Shown one piece after another: positions 1 through 8,400 of a stretch of 27,337 bases of DNA (within the stretch, counting starts at the first letter, position 1; every line of letters starts with the position of its first letter). This stretch comes from an uncultured Lachnospiraceae bacterium (GTDB taxonomy: Bacteria; Bacillota; Clostridia; Lachnospirales; Lachnospiraceae). Made by a program: the position numbers and the translations under genes. The stretch covers positions 1-27,337 of the forward strand of contig CAJURF010000047.1 in the NCBI GenBank assembly GCA_910588825.1, in the 5' to 3' direction. Under the pieces are notes generated by a model, which saw nothing but the letters and a program-made list of their open reading frames with translations, was not told the origin of the DNA and ran no database searches.

Positions 1-3
1 TTA

Positions 4-14
4 TGCCTCCTCTT
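4..14 (-). promoter_or_regulatory. Ribosome binding site for a gene beyond the left edge
   Basis: On the minus strand an AGGAGG core lies at 11-6, followed by five bases to the window edge. That is the spacing expected for a start codon just outside the window. It suggests a further minus-strand gene downstream of the small peptide ORF, possibly in the same transcript. The gene itself cannot be seen. Confidence 0.5.
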
Positions 15-110
15 TGAGACGAATCATTGACCTGTTTCGCAATTACCTATATATTTTTTGTTTACGTTATTAATATCAAATGTCTGTGGATTTATCATCG
101 TATTTCTGTT

Positions 111-230
111 TCAGCTGTATTTTATTTTACCATCTGCGTCACCGTAATTGAGAAATGTTGCCGCATGTACACACATGACGCTACACAGTGAGAATATCAT
201 CATGCATAAAAAACCTATAAGTTTTTTCAT
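111..230 (-). CDS. Small secreted-peptide ORF (39 aa), possibly interrupted
   Basis: ATG at 230 follows a strong GGAGG ribosome binding site with about six bases of spacing. The product starts MKKLIGFLCMMIFSLC, a lysine start plus hydrophobic core. It has an Ala-rich stretch (VHAA) suitable for signal peptidase I, which would leave a mature peptide of about 16 residues beginning ATFLNYGDADG. Translation stops at TGA (111-113). The same frame then stays open for 28 more codons to a TGA at 24-26, so the ORF may be a longer gene broken by one nonsense codon. The promoter at 285-313 closely matches that of the M56/BlaI operon, which suggests shared control. I do not recognise a family. Pheromone, sensor ligand or pseudogene are all possible. 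Confidence 0.5.
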   Translation of the reverse strand: MKKLIGFLCMMIFSLCSVMCVHAATFLNYGDADGKIKYS

Positions 231-266
231 TTTATACCTCCACATTTAGTATAGTAATATTATAAG

Positions 267-313
267 CACATGTACTTTATTAATATAATACCAAGAGGTA
301 AAATATCTGTCAA
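267..313 (-). promoter_or_regulatory. Sigma-A promoter with BlaI-like TACATGT motif (peptide gene)
   Basis: On the minus strand TTGACA (313-308) and TATTAT (290-285) are separated by exactly 17 bases. Just downstream, near the expected transcription start, is TACATGTG (274-267), one base off a perfect TACATGTA dyad. TACA/TGTA half-sites are typical of BlaI/MecI operators. The promoter shares ATTTTTATTGACA and TATTATAT, at the same spacing, with the promoter at 2261-2289. Confidence 0.65.
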
Positions 314-374
314 TAAAAATCTCTAAATATTGTTTGATTTTTCTTCAAATAGCAACGCGTAGTCAATACATTCA

Positions 375-423
375 CTAAAAAGATAACAGGCCTTCTCCCT
401 TTTTATAAGGGAGAAAGACCTGT
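375..423 (-). terminator. Rho-independent terminator after the blaI-like gene
   Basis: Inverted arms lie at 386-401 and about 406-423 (ACAGG...CTCCCTT against AAGGGAG...CCTGT), with small internal mismatches. On the minus strand the hairpin is followed by a T-rich run (TATCTTTTTA). It sits just past the repressor stop codon, so it should end the M56-BlaI transcript and separate it from the peptide promoter. Confidence 0.75.
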
Positions 424-444
424 CTATACATCAAAACCATGTAT

Positions 445-822
445 TCAAATCAATTTCCTAAGTTCATCCGCATCTTCCTTTGACAACTTCTTCCCGCCTG
501 TAAAAGCAGACACAAAGTTAAAAATAGAGTTATCAAAGGACTCCTGCACCAGCCCCTGGACACAAAGCCGCGTATATTCTTCTTTTGTATAAGCCGGCGA
601 ATAAAAATAAGCCCTGGCGCATCGTTTATCTGCGAGAAGCAGTCCTGCCTTCTGCAGATTCGCCAGATACGTATTCACCGTCTGTTTCTTCCAGTTCTTA
701 TTCAGCTTTTCATTGGCAAGGGTCATAATTTCCTTAAAAGTCAGCGCACCTTCTGCCTCCCAGAAAATTTCCATAATCGCCTGTTCTGTATTCGATAATT
801 TATATAACTTTGAATGTTTCAC
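445..822 (-). CDS. BlaI/MecI-family transcriptional repressor
   Basis: The protein is 125 residues, the usual size for the Penicillinase_R (BlaI/MecI/CopY) family. It has an N-terminal winged helix (about residues 9-75). The recognition-helix region QTVNTYLANLQKAGLL is the family's well conserved stretch. A dimerisation tail follows. In the family the dimer binds TACA/TGTA dyads and is released when the partner M56 protease triggers its cleavage. The start is GTG at 822, chosen because AAGGCGG lies about six bases upstream. It follows the M56 gene by 42 bases, in sensor-then-repressor order as in mecR1-mecI. Likely targets are the TACATGT motifs at 2264-2273 and 267-274. No beta-lactamase or PBP gene is in view, so a resistance role is not supported by what can be seen. 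Confidence 0.92.
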   Translation of the reverse strand: MKHSKLYKLSNTEQAIMEIFWEAEGALTFKEIMTLANEKLNKNWKKQTVNTYLANLQKAGLLLADKRCARAYFYSPAYTKEEYTRLCVQGLVQESFDNSIFNFVSAFTGGKKLSKEDADELRKLI

Positions 823-864
823 CTTCTGCCGCCTTTCTGTGATTCAACCGCAATCTTTCAATTC

Positions 865-2181
865 TCAATGGGGACACACTTTATAAGTGGGTGCATTAAT
901 AAGTTTTCCTCTTTTTTTATCGCCACATTTCACACATATTCTGGCTCTGTAATATTTGATCTTACATCCGCCTTTAGCATTCTTCACATGCCTCACCAGC
1001 TGGCCCTTTCTCCTCTTAGGATGGGAACACGTGGAATATGTACTTTCTTCCCCTTCCGTCAAAGGATATATTTCCCCGTCCTCGCTTTGAAAAAAATAAT
1101 CATACGGAACTTCTTCTGCAAATATCTTTTCCAATTCATCATCCATTATAAATATAAGATCTTCGCTGAAATCATATTCTTCGTCGGCCTCATACTCCTT
1201 TGGCGGCGAGTACGCAAAGACTGTCAGGCTGCCTGCCAGGCACATGGCTGCCACTATGATACCTGACAGCAGTTTGTAAACCTTTCTATCCTTCTTCATC
1301 TCCAGAATCCTCCTCTTCATGTTCCACTTGTCCGCAAAACCAATGGCAGGAAAACATCCGTAATCTCTATCTGCCGCATAATCCAGCACCAGATTGCTAT
1401 AGCTTCGGCGCATCCCGTCATCCGAACATTCAAGCACACTCCTGTCACAGACCATCTCACTCACTGCCGTCAACTCAAAATACAGAAAATATACAACCGG
1501 ATTAAACCAGTGGATAGCTGTTGCAATAAGTGCCAGAAATCTGAAAAACAAATCGCCGTTCTTTATGTGCGTCAGTTCATGTTTCATCATATATTCACGC
1601 TGCCGGGGATCGTCCAATCCGCTTTTGGGAAACACAACAACGGGAGAAATCGCTCCGAACGCCATAGGGCTCTGGCAAAATCCAGAACACACAAATTTGA
1701 CCTTTCTTTTTATCCCCAGTTGTTCCTTAATCTGAAAAAACTGTTCCTCCCACACCTGGCTCAACGGTTCACTGGAAGTCTCCCGGTATACTTTTCTGAA
1801 CTGCATATATTTTATCAACTGCCGTATCATTAATATGCAGGAAATAAACAGCATTCCCGCCACGATCAGGTACAGCAGTTTCACTTCAGGCGCAAACGTC
1901 CGCTTATCCCCATTTACATGGATGAGATTGGTTCTGTCCGCCACCACAATTCCCCTGGGCTCCCAAAGCCTGTCAGCAGCCGGAAAAAGTGCGCTCACTC
2001 CCGACATAATATAATATTTTTGCCGTGGCACAGGAACCAGATATAAGAAAAGCGCAAATTTCAATATAAAACTCGGGCACTTTAACGAAAAATGCTTTTT
2101 TATCAGAATATAAAGCATCAGATAGCACACCATCACCGTGCTCCCTGCCAGAGACATTACGATTATTATGTTTCTGAACAC
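865..2181 (-). CDS. M56-family (BlaR1/MecR1-like) membrane sensor protease with Cys/His-rich C-terminal domain
   Basis: The protein is 438 residues from the GTG at 2181, which follows a GGGGGG run at a normal distance. An in-frame ATG 18 codons upstream has no such site. Membrane segments occur near residues 5-27, 35-50, 100-120 and 304-323. The zinc protease motif HELTH is at about 201-205, with the downstream glutamate (AVSEMVCD) at about 242. In BlaR1 such a protease causes repressor cleavage after ligand binding. The usual C-terminal penicillin-binding domain is absent. Instead there is a roughly 110-residue extracellular tail: an acidic stretch, then a Cys/His-rich module (C385, H387, C406, C416, C419, C436, H438; RICVKCG core, ending CPH). 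This looks like a metal-binding or disulphide-bonded sensor. The partner repressor is immediately downstream. The signal is unknown. Confidence 0.88.
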   Translation of the reverse strand: MFRNIIIVMSLAGSTVMVCYLMLYILIKKHFSLKCPSFILKFALFLYLVPVPRQKYYIMSGVSALFPAADRLWEPRGIVVADRTNLIHVNGDKRTFAPEVKLLYLIVAGMLFISCILMIRQLIKYMQFRKVYRETSSEPLSQVWEEQFFQIKEQLGIKRKVKFVCSGFCQSPMAFGAISPVVVFPKSGLDDPRQREYMMKHELTHIKNGDLFFRFLALIATAIHWFNPVVYFLYFELTAVSEMVCDRSVLECSDDGMRRSYSNLVLDYAADRDYGCFPAIGFADKWNMKRRILEMKKDRKVYKLLSGIIVAAMCLAGSLTVFAYSPPKEYEADEEYDFSEDLIFIMDDELEKIFAEEVPYDYFFQSEDGEIYPLTEGEESTYSTCSHPKRRKGQLVRHVKNAKGGCKIKYYRARICVKCGDKKRGKLINAPTYKVCPH

Positions 2182-2260
2182 AAGTCCTATCCCCCCTTTT
2201 CTGATGTTCCCGCTGAAAATGCCAGTCCCTAACATTGTTTCGCTTATAAACTACTTTCAT

Positions 2261-2289
2261 ATAATACATGTATTTTCTCTGTTTGTCAA
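2261..2289 (-). promoter_or_regulatory. Sigma-A promoter with overlapping BlaI-like operator (M56-blaI operon)
   Basis: On the minus strand TTGACA (2289-2284) and TATTAT (2266-2261) have a 17-base spacer. A perfect ten-base palindrome ATACATGTAT (2264-2273) overlaps the spacer and the -10 element and contains the TACA/TGTA half-sites of BlaI/MecI operators. A repressor bound here would occlude RNA polymerase, so the operon is probably autoregulated. Confidence 0.75.
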
Positions 2290-2345
2290 TAAAAATTCAG
2301 CCCAAAAGAAAAAATCTGTAACAATTTTTCAAAAACCAGAAACCT

Positions 2346-2382
2346 AACGGCTGGCAAGTGTATCCTCCACATGCCAGCCGCT
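2346..2382 (-). terminator. Terminator after the small membrane protein gene
   Basis: Perfect nine-base arms CGGCTGGCA (2348-2356) and TGCCAGCCG (2372-2380) form a hairpin. It lies just beyond the stop codon of the membrane protein gene and is followed on the minus strand by a T-rich stretch. It separates this operon from the M56-blaI promoter. Confidence 0.7.
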
Positions 2383-2389
2383 GATTCTT

Positions 2390-2821
2390 TTACTCAAAAC
2401 TATCCCAGGTAAAATAAGGTTTCTGAAATATCCCGACAAATGCACACATCAAAAACAAAAGCCCCAGGCAGAACACGCCGATCATCATCAACATAATAAA
2501 CGGCAGACAGATTGCCTCAATCGGGTTGCTGCACCGGGTCCAGCACTTAATCAGCACCGCAACACCTGCAATTGCGAATCCTCCTCCCACAATCAGCCCT
2601 GTCAAAATGACTCCGGCGGTCATCTCCACTCCTTCAGGGCGGACGATAAAGAAGTACAGATAAAGCGCAGGCGCGCCAATCCCACAGTAAAACAAAATCG
2701 CATCAAAAAAAGAAAATCTCTTACTCCAATGGGGCTTCAGCGGCAGATAGAATACCAGCCCCGGCAGCGCTAATATGCCGCAGATTTGACTGAAATACTT
2801 TGCAAGCTGGTTTATGTCCAT
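2390..2821 (-). CDS. Small integral membrane protein, unknown function
   Basis: The protein is 143 residues with four predicted membrane segments, at about 14-28, 38-60, 68-92 and 105-131. No catalytic motif is visible. The start is ATG at 2821 with GGAGG nine bases upstream. It lies 26 bases downstream of the UPF0145 gene, so the two are probably co-transcribed. Its terminator is at 2346-2382. I do not recognise a named family; the call is topology only. Confidence 0.75.
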   Translation of the reverse strand: MDINQLAKYFSQICGILALPGLVFYLPLKPHWSKRFSFFDAILFYCGIGAPALYLYFFIVRPEGVEMTAGVILTGLIVGGGFAIAGVAVLIKCWTRCSNPIEAICLPFIMLMMIGVFCLGLLFLMCAFVGIFQKPYFTWDSFE

Positions 2822-2847
2822 TCCTTATATCCTCCCTGCTTCAGCCA

Positions 2848-3162
2848 TCACTCCACAAACTTCACCGCAGTCCCATAACACATCACTTCCGCCGCCCCTT
2901 GGGTAACCGAGGACGAGGCATAACGGACTCCTACCACAGCGTCCGCACCCATACCGGCGGCATCGGCTTCCATGCGCTGGGTGGCGATTCCCCTGGCATT
3001 GTCCATCATCTCATTATAAGAGGTCAGCTCACCTCCCACCAAAGTCTTAAACCCAGACATCAAATCCTTGCCAAAATGAACACTCTGCACTGTAGTCCCC
3101 TTGGCAACCCCCAGTTCCTGCAGTTTCCTCCCGCTGATTCCATTCGTTGTCACCACTAACAT
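2848..3162 (-). CDS. UPF0145 / YbjQ-family protein
   Basis: The protein is about 104 residues from the ATG at 3162, the normal family length. AGGAGG lies eight bases before this ATG, whereas the ATG six codons upstream has no site. Family features are the N-terminal TTNGISG, a central ARxxATQRMEADAAGMGADAV-type helix, GVRYASS, and a C-terminal VMCYGTAV strand. YbjQ-like proteins form pentameric rings and have been annotated as putative heavy-metal-binding, but no function is settled. It is the first gene of a pair with the four-helix membrane protein. The palindromic repeat at 3235-3350 lies just upstream. Confidence 0.88.
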   Translation of the reverse strand: MLVVTTNGISGRKLQELGVAKGTTVQSVHFGKDLMSGFKTLVGGELTSYNEMMDNARGIATQRMEADAAGMGADAVVGVRYASSSVTQGAAEVMCYGTAVKFVE

Positions 3163-3234
3163 TTCCCAATTCCTCCTCATACATTTATCATTTTCCAGAG
3201 CTTCAAATGTGCTCCATACAATTACAAAACCCCC

Positions 3235-3350
3235 ATTTCACAACCAGAGTTTGGGCAGCAGAAACAAATAAGGAGCGAATTCAAAACGGTTTTGAGCTCC
3301 GTTTTGTTTCTGCTGTCCAAACTCGTGACTTCTGAAACACTTTTCCAATT
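3235..3350. repeat. Dispersed palindromic repeat, long copy
   Basis: Arms GAGTTTGGGCAGCAGAAAC (3247-3265) and GTTTCTGCTGTCCAAACTC (3306-3324) pair with a single mismatch. Inside them is a second dyad, TCAAAAC-G-GTTTTGA, flanked by GGAGC/GCTCC. The flanks (ATTTCACA-CCAGAGTTT on the left, CTGTCCAAACTCGT and CTGAAAC on the right) recur at 16115-16174, where most of the interior is missing. It lies between fbp and the UPF0145 gene and could act as a transcription terminator or mRNA-stabilising hairpin for fbp. There is no ORF inside. A MITE- or REP-like origin is inference. Confidence 0.75.
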
Positions 3351-3355
3351 GTCAA

Positions 3356-5308
3356 TTAAAACTGCTCAATAATAATACCATCCCGGTAAGCCTGCAGCAG
3401 ACGGGTCAGCTCCTCGATGCGCTCCCGCAGCTCATTTCCCGTATCTGTATCCCCCACCAGCTGCCGCCGCACAGCCAGTTTCACAGCCACCCGGTTGGAG
3501 ATAATATCCGCCTCTTCCCGTACTGCTGCCTCCGTGGTGGTAAAAGGCTCATGGGCCGCCAGCAGCAGTCCATAAGAATTATAGATTAACGTATACCCGG
3601 CAATTCCCGTCTCTTTCTGGTATGCCCGGGAGAATCCGCCGTCAATAACCAGCACTTTTCCCCCGCATTTCACCGGACTCTCCCCAGATGCATGGTGCAC
3701 TGGCACATGTCCGTTGATGATATGGACATCTTCCCCCTGCAGACCGAATTCTTTCAGAATCCGGTTCATAACGTCTTCATTTTCCTGGAAACGGTAATAG
3801 GGATTCTTCCCCTCTTTATGTGTCTCTTCCTCTTTAATGAAATACCTCTCAAAGGTAGCCATTTTATCTTTGCCGAACAGAGGGGAATTGGGGCCGCACC
3901 AGATATACCACATGATATCCTCGCCCTTTTTCTTCTCCTCCAAATCCTGGGCAAAAAAGGCTTTCCTCACATAGAGTTCCAGAGCATCATACAGGGCCTT
4001 TCCCTTATATGCCTTGTCATAGACCTTTGCCTCCTTAAAGCTGCCGTCTTCATTCAGGGGAACGCACCCATGATACATGAGATTCCCGTTGAATACCTTA
4101 TACAGACTGCCCTTTTTCAAAAGGAGCATCATATGCTGCTGCATTTTCTCACATTTCACAAATGCTGACTGAAGCCGCTCCATCACCTCCGCCTCCTCTG
4201 GAGACAGGGCATAGGGGTCTTTCGGGTCAATGGTTGGAAAGCTGGTATCCAGCAGAGCATATGTTTTCCCGTTGAGGGTGATGGTTCCCTTTTCATAATC
4301 AATCCGGTGGAGCAGGCGCCGGTTCTGCATCTGGAAACAGGGCCTGCGTGCTGCCAGCTGGCCCTCCAGCTTAAACTGAATGATAGAAATGGCCTTATGC
4401 ATCTGCATATTCAGCTTGGCCTCCTCCAGATTTCCCGTGCTGTTTCCCTTGGTCTTAAAGCAGGTGCAGGGGTCATCCTGATAGGTAGTCATGGAAAATG
4501 TGGCCAGGGGAAGCAGATTGATCCCGTAACCGTCCTCCAGAATATCCAGATTCCCGTAGCGGGCACTGATGCGCACAATATTGGCGATACAGGAAAGCTG
4601 CCCGGAGGCGGCCCCCATCCATACAATGTCGTGGTTCCCCCACTGGATATCCAGGGAATGATAATTCATCAGCTTGTCCATAATAAAATGCGGCGCAGGC
4701 CCCCTGTCATAAATATCCCCCAGCACATGGAGATGATCAATTACCAGCCGCTGTACCAGCTCTGCCAGAGCGATGATAAAGTCTTCCGCCTTTCGAATAT
4801 CAATAATCGTGGTCACAATGGCGTCGTAATAAGCCTCCTTATCCAGCACCTCCTGTTTCTCCGTGATCAGTTCCTCGATCACATAGGCAAACTGGCTGGG
4901 AAGGGCCTTTCTTACCTTAGAGCGGGTATACTTGGAAGCCACAGTCTTACAGATTTCAATGAGACGGTACAGGGTAATCTTGTACCAGTTCTCCATATCC
5001 GGTTCTTCCTTCTTCACCAGCTCCATTTTCTCCCTGGGGTAATAAATCAGCGTGGCAATGGCCTTCTTATCCGCCGTGCCCAGGGTATGGCCAAACACAT
5101 CGTCAATCTTCTTTCTCACCGCCCCGGAGCCATTGCGCAGCACATGGGAAAACGCCTCGTACTCCCCATGAATATCCGTCAGAAAATGCTCCGTCCCTTT
5201 GGGCAGATTCAAAATCGACTGTAAATTAATAATCTCTGTAGCCGTCTTGGCGATGGTGGGATACAGCTCCGCCAGACGCTGTAAATATTTTAACTCTTCT
5301 TTCTTCAT
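3356..5308 (-). CDS. fbp: Fructose-1,6-bisphosphatase, class III
   Basis: The protein is 650 residues from the ATG at 5308 and matches the long Bacillus-type class III FBPase (about 640-670 residues). It removes the 1-phosphate of fructose 1,6-bisphosphate in gluconeogenesis and is cytosolic and metal-dependent. Metallophosphatase motifs are visible: DIHGE (about 45-49), GDIYDRGP (about 197-204), GNHD (about 224-227) and a C-terminal NGHVPVHH segment supplying further metal ligands. The start is the second of two adjacent ATGs, because the GGAGGAGG site is best spaced for it; 5311 is the alternative. The gene follows polC by about 90 bases on the same strand and may share its transcript. The 3' end abuts the palindromic repeat. 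Confidence 0.95.
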   Translation of the reverse strand: MKKEELKYLQRLAELYPTIAKTATEIINLQSILNLPKGTEHFLTDIHGEYEAFSHVLRNGSGAVRKKIDDVFGHTLGTADKKAIATLIYYPREKMELVKKEEPDMENWYKITLYRLIEICKTVASKYTRSKVRKALPSQFAYVIEELITEKQEVLDKEAYYDAIVTTIIDIRKAEDFIIALAELVQRLVIDHLHVLGDIYDRGPAPHFIMDKLMNYHSLDIQWGNHDIVWMGAASGQLSCIANIVRISARYGNLDILEDGYGINLLPLATFSMTTYQDDPCTCFKTKGNSTGNLEEAKLNMQMHKAISIIQFKLEGQLAARRPCFQMQNRRLLHRIDYEKGTITLNGKTYALLDTSFPTIDPKDPYALSPEEAEVMERLQSAFVKCEKMQQHMMLLLKKGSLYKVFNGNLMYHGCVPLNEDGSFKEAKVYDKAYKGKALYDALELYVRKAFFAQDLEEKKKGEDIMWYIWCGPNSPLFGKDKMATFERYFIKEEETHKEGKNPYYRFQENEDVMNRILKEFGLQGEDVHIINGHVPVHHASGESPVKCGGKVLVIDGGFSRAYQKETGIAGYTLIYNSYGLLLAAHEPFTTTEAAVREEADIISNRVAVKLAVRRQLVGDTDTGNELRERIEELTRLLQAYRDGIIIEQF

Positions 5309-5400
5309 CATACCTCCTCCATGAATCATCCCCTCACCAAAAGCTCTCACCCCCGATGAAATCAGCTTCTGAATACACAAATCATAAAATCACCGCAAAT

Positions 5401-8400
5401 CTACACAGACAGCAGATTGTCAAACAAGGATATCTGATTGGACTGGGGGATATCCCCAAACAAATGCATCTCCTCCATCAAATCAATCACTGTCTTACTC
5501 ACCTTGGTCCGCTGGCGGAAATCGTCAATGGACAAAAATTTCCCTTCCCTTGCCGCTTCCACCACCGCGTCCGCCGCCTTATCCCCCAGCCCCTCAATAC
5601 AATCCAGAGGCGGCCTGAGTTTTCCGTCCACAATGGCAAATCTGTGGGCCTCGGATTCATAAATATCAATGGGCACAAATGAAAATCCCCGTGCATACAT
5701 TTCCTGGACAATCCGCATATCCTTCACGGTGTCCTGCTCCTTTTTCGTCAGAGAATCCCCTTTTGCCTTGAAAGACTGCATATGGTACTCCAGCTTATCC
5801 TTTCCCTGGCACATGAGTTCATAGGAAAAGGACGTGGCGCGGATGCTGAAAAACGCCGCGTAATAGGCCAGCGGGTGAAAAATCTTATACCAGGCGATTC
5901 TGTAAGCCATCATCACATAGGCAGCCGCATGGGCTTTGGGAAACATGTAGGAAATCTGCTTGCAGGACCAGATATACCAGTCCGGCACATTGTTTTCCTT
6001 CATCACTTCCTCCCACTCCGGTTTCAGGCCTTTTCCTTTCCGCACACTCTCCATAATGGTGAATGCCTGGCTGCTCTCCACCCCCTGATTGATCAGATAC
6101 GTCATAATATCATCTCTGGTACAGATGGCTGTGGAGATGGTGGCTTTCCCCTCCTGAATCAGCACCTGGGCATTGCCCAGCCACACATTGGTGCCGTGGG
6201 ACAGCCCGGAAATCCGGATTAGATCAGAGAAACAGGCGGGCTTAGTGTCCAACAGCATCTGAATAACAAACTCTGTGCCAAACTCCGGAATGCCCAGTGC
6301 CCCCAGGGGACACCCCCCGATGTCCTCCGGCGTAATGCCCAGTGCCTCTGTGCTGGAAAAAAGGGACATCACATCCGGCTGGTCCAGAGGCACGTCTTTG
6401 GCGCTGGTTCCCGTCAAATCCTCCAGCATACGAATCATGGTAGGATCGTCGTGCCCCAGAATATCCAGCTTCAGCAGATTGCCGTCAATGGAATGATAGT
6501 CAAAATGGGTGGTGACAATGCCGGAATTCACGTCATTGGCCGGGTGCTGTACAGGCGTAAACTTTTCAATCTCTTCCCCCAGGGGAAGCACGATGATTCC
6601 TCCCGGGTGCTGTCCCGTGGTTCTGCGAATCCCTGTACATCCCTGGACAATCCGGCTGATTTCACAGTTGCGCTTTCTCATTCCCCGCTCTTCGAAGTAA
6701 TTTTTCACATACCCGAAGGCGGTCTTCTCCGCCAGGGTGCCGATGGTCCCCGCCTTGAAGGTCTGCCCTTTTCCGAAGATTTCCTCCGTATAGCGGTGGG
6801 CTGACGCCTGGTATTCCCCGGAAAAATTCAGGTCAATATCCGGTTCTTTATCCCCCTTAAAGCCTAAAAACGTCTCAAAGGGAATGTCAAACCCGTCTTT
6901 TTTCAGGGGCTGGCCGCAATTGGGACACACTTTGTCCGGCATGTCGCACCCCACCCTGCCCACAAAGGCTTTTACCTCCGGAGAGTCGAAGTCGCTGTAA
7001 TGGCATTTCTTGCAGTAATAATGGGGCGGCAGAGGATTTACCTCTGTAATCCCCGCCATGGTAGCGGCAAGGGAGGAACCCACAGACCCCCTGGAGCCCA
7101 CCAGATATCCGTCCTCATTGGACTTCCACACCAATTTTTGGGCAATGATATACATCACCGCATACCCATTGGAAATAATGGAATGCAGCTCTTTGTTCAG
7201 CCGCTCCTCCACAATCCCTGGCAGGGTATCCCCGTAAATCTCATGAGCTTTGTTCAGGCAGATATCTCTTAAATCCTGGTCTGAATTTTCAATCACAGGC
7301 GGGAATTTGTCCGGATGGATGGGGGAAATCTTCTCACACATGTCCGCTATCTTATTGGGATTGGTAATCACCACTTCCTCTGCCTTCTCGTCCCCCAGAT
7401 ACCGGAATTCCTCCAGCATTTCCTCTGTGGTCCGCAGATACAGAGGCGCCTGGTCGTCTGCGTCGGTAAATCCCTTTCCGGCCATGATGATTCTCCGGTA
7501 CACTTCATCCTCCGGGTCCATAAAGTGCACATCGCAGGTGCCCACCACCGGCTTTTCAAACTGCTCCCCCAGCTTCACAATTTTCCGGTTGATCTCCATC
7601 AAGTCTTCCATGGAGTCCACTTCCGTCTTATCGCTGGCAATCATAAATTTGTTGTTCCCCAGAGGCTGGATTTCCAGATAGTCATAAAAGGACACCAGCC
7701 GGGCAATCTCCTGGTCCGGGGCATCGTTTAACACTGCCTGGTACAGCTCCCCGGCCTCACAGGCACTGCCGATGAGCAGGCCCTCCCGGTGTTTTAAAAA
7801 CACGCTCTTCGGCACACGGGGACTGCGGTGGTAAAACTTAAGATGGGACAGGGAAACCAGTTTATACAGATTCACCCGCCCCGCCTCACTTGTGGCCAGG
7901 ATAATGGCGTGATAGGTAGGCAGTTTCTTAATCTGGTCCTCTGACACACTTCCCTGCCGGTTCAGCTCCTCCAGGTCGTTAATCTCCCTCTCCCGGCACA
8001 TGTCCACAAATTTTACGAAAATCTCCGCTGTGCAGGCCGCGTCATCCACTGCCCGGTGATGATTGTATAGGGGAATCTGCAGGGCCTTGGCAACGGTATC
8101 CAGCTTAAACCGGTTTAGCGCGGGAAGGAGGAATCGGGCCATTCCCACTGTGTCCACAGAAGTAAAATCAAACGGAAGCCCCAGCCGCTGGCAGTTTCTC
8201 TCCACAAATCCCACGTCAAAAGAGGCATTATGCGCCGCCAGCACAGCCCCCTGGCAGAACTTTAGAAATTCTGGCAGCACAGTCTCAATATCCGGCGCAT
8301 CCATCACCATGGAATCCGAGATTCCTGTCAGCTGTTCAATGCGGTAAGGAATGGGCACATGAGGGTTGACAAAGGTGGAAAAGCGGTCTGTAATCCGCCC

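Noticed and set aside
445..2181. A beta-lactam resistance operon
   Set aside because: Repressor and protease are BlaI/BlaR1-like, but no beta-lactamase or low-affinity PBP is present and the penicillin-binding sensor domain is missing.
4307..5224. 305-codon open frame on the plus strand opposite fbp
   Set aside because: It lies fully inside the well-supported class III FBPase gene, has no ribosome binding site or recognisable domain, and is a typical shadow of a GC-biased gene.
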